From NCBI GenBank assembly GCA_922989275.2, contig OV277857.1, positions 47,717,083-47,781,082 on the forward strand: 64,000 bases of DNA. The letters run 5' to 3'. The position numbers and the translations under genes are program-made. Of this stretch, positions 26,701 to 36,351 are shown piece after piece; position 1 is the first letter of the stretch; every line of letters starts with the position of its first letter. Below the pieces are notes generated by a model that saw nothing but the letters and a program-made list of their open reading frames with translations, made no database searches and had not been told where the DNA came from. The DNA is from Gari tellinella. Its lineage: Eukaryota > Mollusca > Bivalvia > Cardiida > Psammobiidae.

Positions 26701-29597
26701 CTTACACACCCGAGGACCAACTACCTACAAAATACCAACAGTTGGTAGTATACCGAGAGAGCTCAATGTCTCCTTGCTGAAAGGAAGTCCTAACAAGAAG
26801 GCTGTTTACTCATCTAAGGTATTTAACACATTTAACACTAGCGAAGAGTTTATACGCCAGTTACAAACAGTTTACCTATAATGGGGACACATGACCTATG
26901 TAAATAGTGCAGCACCTTATCAGAGGTATTTTAAAAGAGCCCTTGATAAGGTTTGCACTGTTTATCTTATTGCAATACATTGTATATTGTAAAAACACTC
27001 TTGATTTTCAACATTTGACTGTTTTTAATTGCAAACTGGAATGGTCCATTTAAAGTATCAGGAGTGCATTAGTTAACTTTTCTTTCATCCTGCTATTAAA
27101 ATACGGTCGACGTTTAGCTGTGGATAAGCGTATTCGCTAGGAAATGAAATTTCAAAACAATACACGCCCAGACGAGACACAGCAATATGTGACGTGTCAT
27201 CAGAGTCTGCAGTATTCCCTGTTTGTAATGAGTAAATATGAGATATATCAATGGGTATGTCTGTGTTTGTTGGTTATTTGATCTCTTTGTAGAAATATTT
27301 AACCTTAGATTTGTCATATACTTGTTTCATCTACACTTGATAAAGACTTCATGTTTTACACTTAAGAACCCTTCACCCTACTGCATCTTTGGTCATATCA
27401 GAAGAAAGGTTGTTTAGAGGTTATAGTTATATTATTGGGCACACAGATACATCTTGTCTATTTCTGTAACTATTGATATACTGCCATCGTTGTGCCAAGT
27501 GTTCACCCTCTTAAGGATTTCAAGGAGCCATGGTAAGATAGGTGACAGTAATTGCTTCATTAATACAAGACAAAAATAGAGCAGAACACTGCTTTATTGT
27601 AGCATTGCACTTAGTTGTCAACTGTATTAACTAAACTGTAAAACTCCTCTTTTGACAGAATGATAAAAAGTAATTCATTAAGAAACCACTTATGAAAGGC
27701 ATTCTTCCGTATGATTTTAAAATTTGACTAAATTTTAGTAATACACGTATATAGTAGATTTCAATGCATTGTAATTTAATAGTATTTTATTATACATGAT
27801 TTAAGGAATACATTCAATATCAACCAACTTTTATATTCACTCAATGACACTGATTTCAATATTCAAGATACGTAAAGTTCAAATTTGAGAAATGAAAGAA
27901 GACGTTAAATAATAAGAATTGATAATTTAATGGCAATGAAGGGGTTAATATATAAACTAGCACTCCTGGAGTAAAAATTTATGCAGATGAAAATTTAGAA
28001 AAATACAAAAGTTGCAGTGTAACAGGGATTTTGTTTATTATTTGACACAGGGAATAGGTGAACCGCCATTCCTTTTAGCGATGTCAGTATTTTATGCCGT
28101 GAAGGAAGCCATCATGTCAGCTCGTGCAGAAACGGGGCTTTTGGGGATATTTAGACTAGACTCTCCTGCTACAGTTGAGAGGGTTCGACTGGCATGTGAA
28201 GACCAGTTTACAACTATGGTACAACCAAGTTTGTTTTTAAATATGAAGGAAAAGTAATGCGCATGTACCAGAAAAGTTCTGCCTTTCTTGCTTTTGCTCA
28301 AACAAACAATTGCCCCTTCCATGATGAAAGTTTGCCCCCTCCGGATTGTGATAGGGCCGACTTTTCTCTTTCCCAGTTTTGCAAGTCGAAATTTGACCTT
28401 TTGTAAGAACTGTCTCTTCAAAACATCTTGTAATATAAGTTCCAGATACATGTATTCTAATTTTAGAGGAATCTTTCACTTTATATTATATGTAGTAATT
28501 GACACCTATACAGTTAACAGCAAAATGGTTACCGCTGTTAAACCTTCTATATCTGTTAATGTTGGTTGCTAACAATAATGTTGGCTAGTATCGTGATCTA
28601 TTTGAACAAGAATGCTGAGGTAAAGAGAATGTTTAGTAGACTTCGGACAAGTAATTTTCAAAATCAAAGTAAAATCAAACAAGTTTTGTCCACAGGTCTT
28701 AGAATTGTAATAACAAAACACACTATATGTAGTCATTAGAATGCATTCATTATTGCCTTTGCTAGAAACAGGCAAACGAAAGAAAGAATGGGTAACATTC
28801 AGTTTTGGAAGGATAAATGTCCTACTTTAAAAAAACAGGAAGGGCAGTGTTCCGCATATGCTACAACCGAGAAAGGCAATCCTCAATCAAGTATTTTTCA
28901 TTTTGTTACATTTTTATTTGCTACTTGTATTTGTGGATATATCTGGGGGATTAGTATTTTACTTTGAGTTTCATTAGGGAAGAATATCACTATTAGCCGA
29001 AATGGGAAGTTACTTGCAGATTAATTATCTAGCGAAATGTAAAACCAATTGACATTTGAGTATGAACTTCAATCGGAACAACACGACATACATTATCTTG
29101 AACCTTTCTTAGTTTGTATTTGAGAAATTGAAACTATGTACTGTTAGTTAAGAGAATGTATCCCATGGGCTATATTAAACTGTGCATTTGATCTGATTTT
29201 GTTATGATGAATGTCATGTCATGTACATGTGCATGAATACGTTATTCTTTGTGACATTGAATGTCAAACGTTATTCTTTGTGACATTGAATGTCAAACGT
29301 TTCTCGACAAAGAAAGACTGAATATCTTGTTTCAGTTCAGTCGTTGGAAGTGTATATTGAAAGCATATATTAAACGCATTACCAGTTACCAGCGTGTACA
29401 ATGCGTTGTACTGACCTCCCAATATATACTAGTAATATCACTCTGCATCGCATCGGCAACTGGTAAGGTATATTTATCAGCATCTCAGAAGTTGTTACTA
29501 TTTTCCTTGTGCATCAATTTAAATTTCTTGTTATAATTTACAGTTTCCTAAGCCACAGAAAGAGAAACATACACCTTGGAGTGTTGACATTAATTAG
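3866..29597 (+). CDS. XDH: Xanthine dehydrogenase, C-terminal part of molybdenum domain (13 exons)
   Basis: Joined exons: 3866-3953, 4563-4649, 5716-5907, 7077-7222, 7723-7804, 12108-12203, 14239-14367, 15521-15648, 16961-17075, 18385-18471, 26651-26818, 28051-28218, 29544-29597. All have AG acceptors and GT donors, and phases agree at every junction. Known family role: oxidation of hypoxanthine to xanthine and of xanthine to urate at a molybdopterin centre, with electrons leaving through 2Fe-2S and FAD domains, which would be encoded upstream of the window. The visible part covers about 480 residues, ending PWSVDIN-stop. Mo-site landmarks present are AFRGFG, PF before the NQAGAL segment, [38 protein letters not shown] and the catalytic-glutamate motif GEPP. 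The general pattern fits XDH better than aldehyde oxidase. One odd point is Lys where vertebrate XDH has the substrate-site Arg (bovine Arg880). AATAAA lies at 29671. Confidence 0.93.
4563..4649 (+). CDS. XDH: XDH exon 'b'
   Basis: Acceptor TTTACAG and donor GTAAGT. It encodes [19 protein letters not shown] and the following 10 residues to SDA, phase 0 at both ends (29 codons). It follows on from YK of the previous exon exactly as in vertebrate XDH (YKVGF). Confidence 0.9.
5716..5907 (+). CDS. XDH: XDH exon 'c' (substrate-site Arg position, AFRGFG)
   Basis: Acceptor TTATGACAG and donor GTTTGA, 64 codons, phase 0/0. It begins [15 protein letters not shown] and contains [18 protein letters not shown]. 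Aligned gap-free to vertebrate XDH (MERALFH against RKKAMFH), the residue equivalent to bovine Arg880 is Lys. The Phe of AFRGFG (bovine Phe914) is kept. The acceptor is short on pyrimidines, so a different start is possible, but phase and length fit. Confidence 0.88.
7077..7222 (+). CDS. XDH: XDH exon 'd'
   Basis: Acceptor TTTTTAAG, donor GTAGAG. It encodes [19 protein letters not shown] through LPRCW-like '[13 protein letters not shown]' to TFN plus two bases of a Gly codon. This corresponds to the vertebrate 'RRKNLYKEGD...RCWEECL' stretch. Confidence 0.92.
7723..7804 (+). CDS. XDH: XDH exon 'e' (WKKRG)
   Basis: Acceptor TTTTTCAG, donor GTAACA. The first base completes Gly, then [20 protein letters not shown] and CEPFANQ. 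The Phe of 'PF' aligns with the second ring-stacking Phe of the substrate site (bovine Phe1009, by family knowledge). Confidence 0.92.
7805..8083. other. Intron, nothing recognised
   Basis: AT-rich sequence directly after the exon. No coding or repeat signal was seen before the MITE at 8084. Confidence 0.5.
8084..8322. mobile_element. Foldback MITE, about 24-bp terminal inverted repeats
   Basis: The left end TTTAGAATATAACCTATATTTT (first 20 bases pair) is matched in reverse complement at about 8298-8322. Both arms continue into a 'CCAATCAAA' motif. No open frame inside. It abuts a second inverted repeat at 8324-8392. Confidence 0.65.
8324..8392. repeat. Perfect 16-bp inverted repeat flanking 37 bases
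   Basis: AGTTAGAACATATTAA at 8324-8339 is exactly reverse-complemented at 8377-8392. It may be a separate short MITE or part of the one immediately to its left. Confidence 0.6.
8395..10818 (+). pseudogene. Non-LTR retrotransposon RT fragment (5'-truncated, split by a MITE)
   Basis: A second LINE unlike the one at 1-3115. Frames read '[20 protein letters not shown]' and '[19 protein letters not shown]' (8405-8560), '[11 protein letters not shown]' (8580-8613), and after an inserted MITE '[14 protein letters not shown]' (9103-9146), '[19 protein letters not shown]' (9294-9350), the intact catalytic '[13 protein letters not shown]' (9412-9450), '[14 protein letters not shown]' (about 9620) and the C-terminal '[20 protein letters not shown]' region (9906-9965). 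Several stops and frameshifts are present. The 3' end is AATAAAATATT followed by about three TTCTG units (10798-10816). This is the usual mollusc LINE layout of the CR1/Jockey group; clade uncertain. It lies inside an XDH intron. Confidence 0.82.
8661..9091. mobile_element. 425-bp MITE with AGT target duplication, nested in the LINE
   Basis: The terminal inverted repeat GGTCGTATTCGAATCA at 8664-8679 is exactly reverse-complemented at 9073-9088, and AGT flanks both sides (8661-8663 and 9089-9091). The reverse-transcriptase reading stops at the left AGT and resumes after the right AGT, which fixes the borders. No open frame inside. The 3-bp duplication fits Harbinger- or CACTA-type elements, but no superfamily is assigned. 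Confidence 0.8.
10819..12107. other. Intron, no feature recognised
   Basis: Sequence between the LINE tail and the next XDH exon. No coding motifs, tRNA-like elements or obvious inverted repeats were found on either strand. Confidence 0.5.
12108..12203 (+). CDS. XDH: XDH exon 'f' (EMGQGLHTK)
   Basis: Acceptor TTGTACAG, donor GTACAG, 32 codons, phase 0/0. It encodes [19 protein letters not shown] and [12 protein letters not shown], the most conserved molybdopterin-contact loop of the family. Confidence 0.95.
12204..13239. other. Intron with type-B hairpin repeats
   Basis: At 12677-12753 there is a hairpin of the dispersed 'AAAGCAGG..TAAAGCAGAATGC' family, pairing AAGATGCGCATTAAGG-like arms. 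At 12741-12905 there is a degenerate inverted repeat around 'CTCAAGTAAACAAATACTTGAG'-like sequence. Nothing coding. Confidence 0.5.
13240..13870. repeat. Degenerate tandem repeat, about 150-bp unit, about 4 copies
   Basis: The motif 'GGTCGTAGGGA..TTGAACGCTTT' followed by 'CAGTATTTCTACTTCTAGAG' recurs near 13327, 13485, 13622 and 13770, giving spacings of roughly 140-160 bp. Units are strongly diverged. Intronic. Confidence 0.65.
14053..14183 (+). mobile_element. SINE 3' fragment
   Basis: Shares 'CATATGTTAACA', 'GCTCAAT', 'GGAGTAAATGTACAGTCGGC' and the GAATATA..CTTGGT end with the SINE at 54386-54701, in the same order. The tRNA-like head is missing here. It ends about 55 bp before the next exon acceptor. 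Confidence 0.6.
14239..14367 (+). CDS. XDH: XDH exon 'g' ([12 protein letters not shown])
   Basis: Acceptor TGTTTCAG, donor GTAAGA, 43 codons, phase 0/0. It encodes [36 protein letters not shown] and INGMAVM, closely matching vertebrate XDH. Confidence 0.95.
14368..15520. other. Intron with G15 homopolymer
   Basis: A run of 15 G at about 14881-14895. No exon or named repeat was recognised in the rest. Confidence 0.5.
15521..15648 (+). CDS. XDH: XDH exon 'h'
   Basis: Acceptor TTGTTTACAG, donor GTAGGT. It encodes [30 protein letters not shown] and ISLSASGFY plus two bases of a Lys codon. It matches the vertebrate 'ACQTILKRLEP...SLSATGFY' stretch. Confidence 0.94.
15778..15836. repeat. Type-B hairpin repeat
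   Basis: GTTGAAAGTAAAGCAGAATGC pairs with GCGCATTCAACTTCACTTTC-like sequence across a short loop (arms start AGTAAAGCAGAATGC). It is one of about ten copies of a family also seen at 5978-6030, 12677-12753, 46100-46660 and 58437-58510. Confidence 0.55.
15981..16148. mobile_element. Foldback MITE, long near-perfect arms
   Basis: Outer arms GGAATAAACAACAT and ATGTTGTTTATTCC bound the element. Inner arms CATGACGGTATGACTACATT...AGCTTCG and its complement run from 16011 to about 16116. The central GCCCGAAGGGC is itself palindromic. No open frame. Confidence 0.75.
16961..17075 (+). CDS. XDH: XDH exon 'i' ([14 protein letters not shown])
   Basis: Acceptor CTATTTCAG, donor GTAAGC. The first base completes Lys, then [20 protein letters not shown] and [18 protein letters not shown]. 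It is among the strongest XDH/AO signatures in the window. Confidence 0.95.
17076..18384. other. Intron with CA microsatellite
   Basis: Contains the (CA)n tract at 17652-17732 and, just upstream at 17574-17622, about 45 bp nearly identical to 44708-44752 (shared GAAAGACTCAAGCAG..CGCAACACAAACAA). Nothing coding was recognised. Confidence 0.6.
17652..17732. repeat. (CA)n microsatellite
   Basis: About 80 bp of CA repeats interrupted by CATACA and CATACG variants. Long His/Thr- or Val/Cys-rich open frames across it are artefacts of the repeat. Confidence 0.95.
18385..18471 (+). CDS. XDH: XDH exon 'j' ([15 protein letters not shown])
   Basis: Acceptor GTCATTTAG, donor GTAAAA, 29 codons, phase 0/0. 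It encodes [19 protein letters not shown] and [10 protein letters not shown], a core Mo-domain segment. Confidence 0.95.
18472..21729. other. Long intron, left part, nothing recognised
   Basis: AT-rich sequence without exon-like or transposase-like reading on either strand. It includes a TA-rich tract near 20448-20475. Confidence 0.45.
21730..22170 (+). pseudogene. LINE reverse-transcriptase C-terminal fragment
   Basis: Two frames together give the typical 3'-terminal region of CR1/L2-type LINEs: '[19 protein letters not shown]' (around 21815-21875), '[17 protein letters not shown]' (21893-21960), then, after a frameshift, '[19 protein letters not shown]' and '[12 protein letters not shown]' to a TAA at 22168-22170. 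The position and the W-N-L-P pattern are diagnostic of the family. No RT core is present, so this is a 5'-truncated copy. Confidence 0.75.
22478..22600. repeat. Compound tetranucleotide microsatellite
   Basis: Successive blocks of (CCTA)n, (CCTG/CCTT)n, (CATG)n and (GATC)n grade into each other by single-base changes of the 4-mer. Confidence 0.95.
23622..23833. mobile_element. piggyBac-like hairpin MITE nested in repeat copy 1
   Basis: It starts TTAACCCTTATTC and ends CACAGGGTTAA. The hairpin core at 23732-23794 is partly decayed. The same insertion is present at the equivalent place in repeat copy 2 (49910-50107), so it predates their separation. Confidence 0.75.
24480..26030 (+). repeat. 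Tandem array, about 160-bp unit, about 10 copies
   Basis: The landmark TTCAGCAAGTTTGGTGAAGA recurs (with changes) near 24603, 24767, 24920, 25079, 25240, 25400, 25553, 25710, 25830 and 25985. Each unit also carries 'GATAAAAACTG', 'TTAGAGAGCAAAA' and 'AACTCAGACATGCC'. Short open frames here are repeat artefacts. The unit length is that of known bivalve satellites and pearl-like elements; identity with them is not established. Confidence 0.85.
26651..26818 (+). CDS. XDH: XDH exon 'k' ([11 protein letters not shown])
   Basis: Acceptor CATTTCAG, donor GTATTT, 56 codons, phase 0/0. It encodes [38 protein letters not shown] and [18 protein letters not shown]. Reading upstream of 26651 in the same frame is intron. 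Confidence 0.95.
26819..28050. other. Intron, nothing recognised
   Basis: AT-rich, no exon or named repeat seen apart from scattered short A/T runs. Confidence 0.5.
28051..28218 (+). CDS. XDH: XDH exon 'l' (catalytic GEPP)
   Basis: Acceptor TTGACACAG, donor GTACAA, 56 codons, phase 0/0. It encodes [48 protein letters not shown] and TTM. The Glu of GEPP is the general base (bovine Glu1261 by family knowledge). A decayed homologue lies on the minus strand at 48186-48344. Confidence 0.96.
29240..29297. repeat. 29-bp direct duplication
   Basis: The unit beginning CGTTATTCTTTGTGACATTG occurs twice in immediate succession with no differences. Confidence 0.9.
29544..29597 (+). CDS. XDH: XDH last exon (PWSVDIN stop)
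   Basis: Acceptor AATTTACAG. It encodes [17 protein letters not shown] then TAG, phase 0. Vertebrate XDH also ends in a K-P-W-S-V motif a few residues from the stop. Confidence 0.92.
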   Translation, partial: FPKPQKEKHTPWSVDIN

Positions 29598-29670
29598 AGG
29601 GAAGTACGAGCTATCAAGTGTCGCCTGGCAAACTGAAATCAACATACATAATTACTAAGCTTTGTGTGTA

Positions 29671-29676
29671 AATAAA
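29671..29676 (+). promoter_or_regulatory. Polyadenylation signal AATAAA of XDH
   Basis: AATAAA 74 bases after the XDH stop. The surrounding 3' UTR is partly conserved in the inverted fragment at 47.6-47.9 kb, which also has AATAAA (minus, 47727-47732). Confidence 0.7.
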
Positions 29677-29679
29677 AAA

Positions 29680-32100
29680 CAATGTTATTGATTATAGTAA
29701 AGTTGTACTTCAGTTGTGATATAAATGTAATACGGTTTCAATAGTGTAATTTGTTTGAATATATGGGCTTTTTGAGTGTGTATATAAACATACGAAATTT
29801 ATGTTTATGACAGATGATTTTGAAGGAATTGATAGTACATGTATCATGTTTAAAGTGGTTTTGATATAATATGCTGATGGAAGATTTTCAAAACAAATAA
29901 TGTGATTATATGAATATTTCTGTAGTTGCAACTTATTGTAAATACATCTAAGACAAAGATAATACTTTTTCAAAAACGGGAGCGAAAGTTCACAGCGATA
30001 AAATGATTTACAAATAATTATTGTTTAGAGATTAGGATCTTTTTGAAGGCTGAAATATTGAAAAGGGTTCTCTTAAAAAATTGTAAAGGTTTAAAAAGAA
30101 AAACAAAATGATTTTGTGAATGAGGAGCTACAAACGTTAAAACATTAGCTTAAAGTAGTACAGTTTAATGAAAATACATATGTATACTAAGTATATTGTA
30201 TCATGCACAGAGTAATAAGTACATATTAATAGGGGTTTTAATTGGACTAATTTGGTTCTAAGCCGATTTTGTTTTTATAATGTATGAATTTCTCAAGGTG
30301 TCAGTAACAAAAAGCATTTTATATGTGCTTTAGAAATGAGAATACATTGTATTCATTTAATTGAATAGGCCCCAAGGGTCAGGCATAGCTCATTTCGAAG
30401 GAAAACAACAATGCAACTCATTTTTGTGGTTGAATGTATTTTGTTGGTTTGTAAACGTCCATTCTGCCATCTATGGGTCAATAGAACGCCTAAGATAAGG
30501 ACTTGGTCCGGCGAAGGACTTGGTCCGGCAAGGGTCGCCTTCACGACCCCTTGCATCGTAGTCGAGTGTGCTCCCACATGACCACGTCCGCGCGGATGAA
30601 TGGATGAGTTGGGTTTTACGACACTGCGACACAGAATAGGGCGATAAATGGTGAGGGGTGATGATATAATATGATGATTTAAGGAAAATGATATCAGTTA
30701 ATCCTATTTTTTGCAAATCACACATGGGCTCAAGCGACCGATCTGCCTTCCTTTTAGTTCTTGGAAAAGGGGATAACCTCTTTTAAATAAAGAGATTCAT
30801 CTCGTATGATAAATACGCCCAAGAATTGCGGCAAGGTAGGAAGATCTCTGGGGTGCATGTAATATAGATGAAGGCGAGTTTCAGTTATTCCGGAGTGTAA
30901 ACTTCATGCTGAACTGAGGACGGAATATAGTAAGGAATAGAAAAAGGTCATGTATGCAGACATTTGTAACTCATGTTAATTCATCAAGTACTACGGATGT
31001 TAGAAATTTAACAACATAAATATATAAGGCTTACATGACATTAGTACACATTATTTACTTTGTATTATTGACTGAATATGTATGTGAAAAGTCAAATAAT
31101 GTTCTGTTCTGATATAATAATAACATAATGTTATTATATTGCTTCAATGGTTGCTAATAAAAAAAATTGAAAAACGAGATGCGTTTGTGAAACAGTGTGC
31201 CCCGTGATGTTACCATGTTGCTGTCCTTTGTTTGACAGGAGCTCATTGGCCTCTGGAATGGAGTACACATTCGAAATATGAAGTCTCTAACTTATGTAGT
31301 TCTTATAATTCTGGCCATGTTGGAAAAACAGATATACAAACAACAAATACAGAGAAGACCAAAACAATATAATCCCATCTTAAATCCTAGGGGCATAAAT
31401 CAACTCAAGTGTGTAAACTATTCTCCCGGAGGAAACATCATTGTATTGGTCTAGACAGCTTGGTTCCTTATCAGATTTCTCACAGTCTTTAGATAAACAA
31501 CACGATTATAAACGTTAGAATGAGCTCCATGCTCAAAACTCAGAATATGTTCAGCTCATAACACTTAAGCAAGCATTTTGAATATACATGTAGTAGTATT
31601 TGCAAAATAATTATACCGTACAAATATATCCAAATGCGGTTATTAAAATCAGTTATAGCATTAAAACAATAGTTTGTAATCGAAATTGAGATTTGAGCAT
31701 GGGGTTCGTTTTGAGTTTTATAACCTCGAACACTAGAACATATATATATTGTTCAGATTTTTAGGCCACATAACTCTTAGAATGCTAGCAATTCCAACTG
31801 CATCCTTTGCAAATACTTTGGACCCTGATAATAGACCGTATAATGCGGTGTCTTATCAGGATTAAAAAAGTTGACTCTAATCCTGTGTTGAAAACAATTT
31901 TTTGAAAATGCTATGTTTAGAATAGTAGCAGAAAACAATAAGTGCTGCAGAACGAAACTGTTCTCAACATGAAAAAGATTAACGTTTTTTTTTTAATTTG
32001 AACTCTGGTTTGGTCAATAAATGTGATGGTTTATTGCTGAACCATGTCTTTTATCATCATCTGCCTCAACAGCGTATACAACTACAGTTAAACCTCTCTT
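29680..32100. other. Intergenic, no gene recognised
   Basis: Contains a relatively CpG-rich block at about 30500-30620 with a short direct duplication of GGACTTGGTCCGGC, and a decayed hairpin of the piggyBac-like family at 31815-31866. No supported coding region. Confidence 0.5.
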
Positions 32101-32163
32101 TTATGTCTACTAAAACGAAAGCTAATTGATTGTATGAAAGACATGTGGCAGTCAGTCCCTATG

Positions 32164-32594
32164 TAGCTGGGCACATTATTACAAAAATCATGCACTTGAT
32201 GATACAAGCATGACATTTGGTATGTATACTGGTATGACTCTACTCTCAACAAAAAACCCGTTAGCCACTTCAAAAATTCAAAATGGCCGCCATTTTTCAA
32301 GATGGCAGCCATTTCCGGTTGTATTATACACTTTTCTCTCTAACATATGATATAATTGACCGATTTTCAAACTTTTAGTGTCTAATTATATGTTTTTAAG
32401 CATAACGCAGCTAATTATGTGATTTATAAACTCGTTAGAAGTTGTTTTAATCATATAATAAGCAAAACTGTGCAAAAAGCAATGTATGTAAAGGTAAAAA
32501 CCAAGTTCACATGGTTGACCTTGCTTGTGTCATACCCTCATTTTATCTTGTGTTATGTTTTAATCATATTGTTTTCAATTGCTTTTGTCTGTAG
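32164..32594 (+). repeat. Left terminal inverted repeat (~430 bp)
   Basis: Pairs with 36352-36794. It ends at TCTGTAG just where the pseudogene's C-terminal reading begins. Confidence 0.85.
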
Positions 32595-35500
32595 AAACTA
32601 GCTTTCAAATTTACAACTACATAAACCTGTACAGGAAAGGCCAAACCGATAACCCTTGCATCGGCCACTGCATTCAGTTTTACATCCACATTTTGTAAAC
32701 TCTTTGCCACTGTCTGCGATTGATGGAAGTTTGTCCAAAGTACCTGCCACATGGTTCCTTGTTTCCTCCACCCCAATTCATCTGGATTCTGATCTTCCAT
32801 TTGGCGTAACATTGATTGTTCCCAAATACAAGCTGCTTGATATGCAGCACGTTTAGGATGTTCAAATAGGGCTGCTCGAGTTTTAGGAATACTATTAAAT
32901 GCTCTTTGCTTTCGGGCAAACAAGTCAAATCTAACACAATCAATATCAATAGCAGAACTTGACCTGTCAAACATTGTGATCACAAACCTTTCAATGAGTT
33001 TCATATCTTCATTTGTCAACACTGATGGATATACACTCAATTTCGAAAATGCTGCAGATGCTTCAGGACAAACATTCCAAGTCTGCCAAACAGCCTTTTT
33101 TCCTTCCTAATGAAAGTCAGAAACGATGTCACCGCCAGTGAATGCATGAAAGAAAAGAAAACCTTTGAACCATTCTTGGCCAATAGCATTATGCATATCA
33201 TGTACTGGAATCCACCATAAAGATGACCCTAGACCAAAAGCAATCCATAATGTTTGCAGGCCAAGATCTTACAGCTGTGGAAATTTACCGACAACTACAT
33301 CCGTTTCAGTTGCTTTTAACATGATACTTGTGTGACTTTCTGTTGCAGCATGCCTGGCATGCAGGAACATACGTGTGTCAGCTTCTTTGTGGTTACAGGG
33401 TGTCAGTTCTTCAAGACTGATATGTCTCTTACATATGGTCCGTTCTTCTCTGGTAACAACAACAAGGTTTTGCATACACATCGCAAATATCTTATCAGCT
33501 AAATAGCAGAAATGTGTATTGTAGTCATTGTTCCTTAAGAAACTTTGCCAGTAAGGCGGTAGTTTTCTTTTGTCGATGACTCTGTGCCTTAAATTGCGCT
33601 TTGACCTAGCTTTGTTCTGAGTTCAGACTTCAGACTAGATTGCCTATAGACATCAAATATGATGTTTGTTTTCGTGTATATCGAACAAAAATTCTGTATT
33701 CGTTTCACAAAGTCAAGCCGTGCATATTCTTCGAATGGTTTTGAATATAGTGGTGGTAATGCGTTAACCAGAGATGAACTATATTTCATGATTACAGACA
33801 CTTTTGGTTCTTAATCTGAGCATCTGATATTAAGCTCTCAATAATTGTTGTGAGCTGAGACTTTCGTCACTTAGAGCAGCTGGGAAGGACTGATTTGCAT
33901 GACGAAAGAATTCAAACTCTCTAGACTGGCAAGATAAAAACAGTTTAGAAAAAAGATGACAGTCATCTTTTAATGTCTGTTGCTTCAAAGCTTTTAAATC
34001 TGGTTCGATTTTCTATTTAAAGAAATTAAGTTGGATTCTTTTGATTAGCTCTTTTTATAGTCCTTCAATGAATTCAGGGTAGCGAGTAACCAACTCTGCA
34101 GTCTCTCCTTGCAAAGGATTCCAAATGTCTTTGACGACAGTGTGAAATTTGTTAACCTTCTCAAGGAATTCTTTTTGTACAGGTTTTGTTTGTTCATTGT
34201 GCGTGAGACATGCATTTGTCTCCTTTGCCACAGACACACTTTCATATTCAACTGTCAAACGACTAACTTCGGGTCAAGCTACCACATCTATTTCCCTAAT
34301 GCTGACGGATCTTCTGTAACACCAATAGCCCCACTATCACATTTAATTACAGCATTTTCCTGTTCATATGCTTGATCGATGGCCATAGAGGAGAATGGTC
34401 GATTTGATTTGAACACAATAAATTTCCCTGCTTGAAATTACTGATACAGATGTGGGTGAATGTGTTCTAAGTTAAGCATGTCTCTTTAGATGGATAGGGA
34501 GACATCGTGCATAGTTTGTGTTGTTGTTTGCAAAAAGGAAAGACATTAGGGCTGACAGCGACTGGTGATACAAAATGAAATTGGCCTCACGAAATGCTCG
34601 AACCAAAGATAAAATTGTCAATTCCATGGATTACACTAAATGACAGTAATTCAACTGTGGTCTTTCCTCCATGTGATTCCCACACCATTCATCAAAGATA
34701 AGGATCGTCTGCTCCAGTTTGTCAACCTACTGTGCAGTAATACTCATATGCTTCTTTAAATAGTTTGTAAAGACTACAAGCTGTGACCTGGTGCATTGAT
34801 TGTTTTCTGGTAACACTAGATGCATATAAAATGATTCTGTAGTTCCAGGTGAAACTATTTCAGCTTCAATGATTGCCCCTGTCCACCCGCTGGACTGAAG
34901 GAGATTTCCAACATAATTCAATGCAGCCATTTCAATGTGTAGGCCTCCAAACATAACTACAAGTTTGTCTTCACCATACTGCTCGGGCCAGTGCCACTGT
35001 ATTTGCTTTGCAACTGCATAGATTAGGTGATCACCAGTAATAACAGGAATTTGTCCAGGGTTCAGGTAACTGATTCCTTCACCTTATCCATAATATGTTG
35101 TATAATATGCCATACCGTGGCAACAGAGTGAGCTGATTCACGAAGTAGAGGTAAAAGTGAAGTAATGGTCACGTCAAAGGCAATACCTCTTTTTTTCGAT
35201 GGGTGATGTGCAGACCAAGTAAAACTGATAGTACCATCAATTGTCCGAGTCAAATGGACAGTTTCAATCCACTGAAACTCATTTGTCAGTTGGAGGTTTG
35301 CAGGGTTAATACCAGGGTTGGTAGTGCAGTCGGTCATGTAGGAAGGGCTGCTTTGTGGTGAAAACTGTGTGATGCATGTTTGTAAAGGATTCAGGAAGTT
35401 CAGGAACTCTCTTTATACTTTTGTCTCTGATAAAGAGAGGCCCTCGCCTTTGACCCTAGTTTTCTGGGGTAGTGTATTGAAAGAGAGAAAGGCTTACAGT

Positions 35501-36350
35501 GCCATGAAATGGGGTGCTAGCTGTTGTTGATATTGGATTATGGTCTATGTTGTCCAAGGCCGCTGTTGGGAAGAGTCCTTTTCTGAGAACAGAAGGACAT
35601 ACAGCTTCTTCATTCATGTATCTTTCAACAGCTGCATCGCCTAATTGAGCAGATACTTCAAACACTCCGTTGTATGGCATACTAAGTCCATAAAGTAGGT
35701 CTACAAGAGCCATCTTACGAGTTTTGGCATACACAAACATGCCAATGAAGACAGATAATGGAGTTTCGCGGTCCATAAAATGCCTAAAGGTTGATGTGGC
35801 GTCCCTGTATTTTGCATAACAGTTATATTGCAGAAGTTGTGCCATGGCTAAATCTGTTTTAGATGCACCAAATCTTAATTGCGATTCATGTCAACGCCTT
35901 GCTCAATCATGCAAACAAACTGAGGAAGCGCAGATGGAATAGCATCTTCAACACATCCGTCATCTACCATTGAATGTGTATTCATTGTCAATCATGTTTC
36001 TTCTCAAGATCTTGGCTGCTTTACCGGGTATTATGGCCTCTGAATAGTCTGAAACCTGCGCCAGAGCTGGCCTAATGTCTTTTTTGAAAGACAGAATTGT
36101 ATCTCTTCCACTTTTACAGGCTTCGAGCTCAGGAATTTCTTCCAGAAGCCTTTCTTTAAGTCTTGTTGTGTGAATATCGGAATCAGATGTAGCTAACCCG
36201 AAATGTTCAAGTCGTTGTTTGTATAATAGAACAAGGTCTCCAAGATGAAATGCTACTAGGCCATCCGTCTTTGATTTTGTCTCTACTATGTAGATGAGAA
36301 GCTCTGAAAATACCAGTGGATATATTTGGCTTATTTTCGAAGCATCCTTT
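32595..36350 (-). pseudogene. Repeat-borne protein family with FEN/XPG-like acidic motifs (broken)
   Basis: Read from 36350 leftward. The N-terminal part has 'FSELLIYIVETKSK', 'LGDLVLLYKQRLEHFGL' and 'HTTRLKERLLEEIPELEAC' (36330-36120). The middle part has 'CPSVLRKGLFPTAALDNIDH' (about 35580), 'GLHIEMAALNYVGNLLQSSG' (about 34940) and 'AIDQAYEQENAVIK' with 'DSGAIGVTEDPSAL' (about 34380-34290). The C-terminal part has 'CNHKEADTRMFLHARHAA' (33401-33340), 'ATETDVVV', 'FHAFTGGDIVSDF' and 'EGKKAVWQTW' (about 33160-33070), then a helical tail to about 32600. I recognise these motifs as a family recurrent in mollusc, cnidarian and echinoderm genomes, of unstated function. In this copy a TAA (about 33270) and a TAG (about 33112) interrupt the nuclease-like part and frameshifts separate earlier pieces. 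The EADTR / TDV / GxD..G.GKK.A series resembles FEN1/XPG nucleases; that is an inference. Confidence 0.8.
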
Positions 36351-36351
36351 T

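Noticed and set aside
28092..28479. Minus-strand frames of 80-119 codons over XDH exon 'l'
   Set aside because: They are antisense shadows of the XDH exon and its intron.
30471..30725. Coding exon in the CpG-rich block
   Set aside because: The minus frames contain no recognisable motif, and the block has a short direct duplication typical of a repeat remnant.
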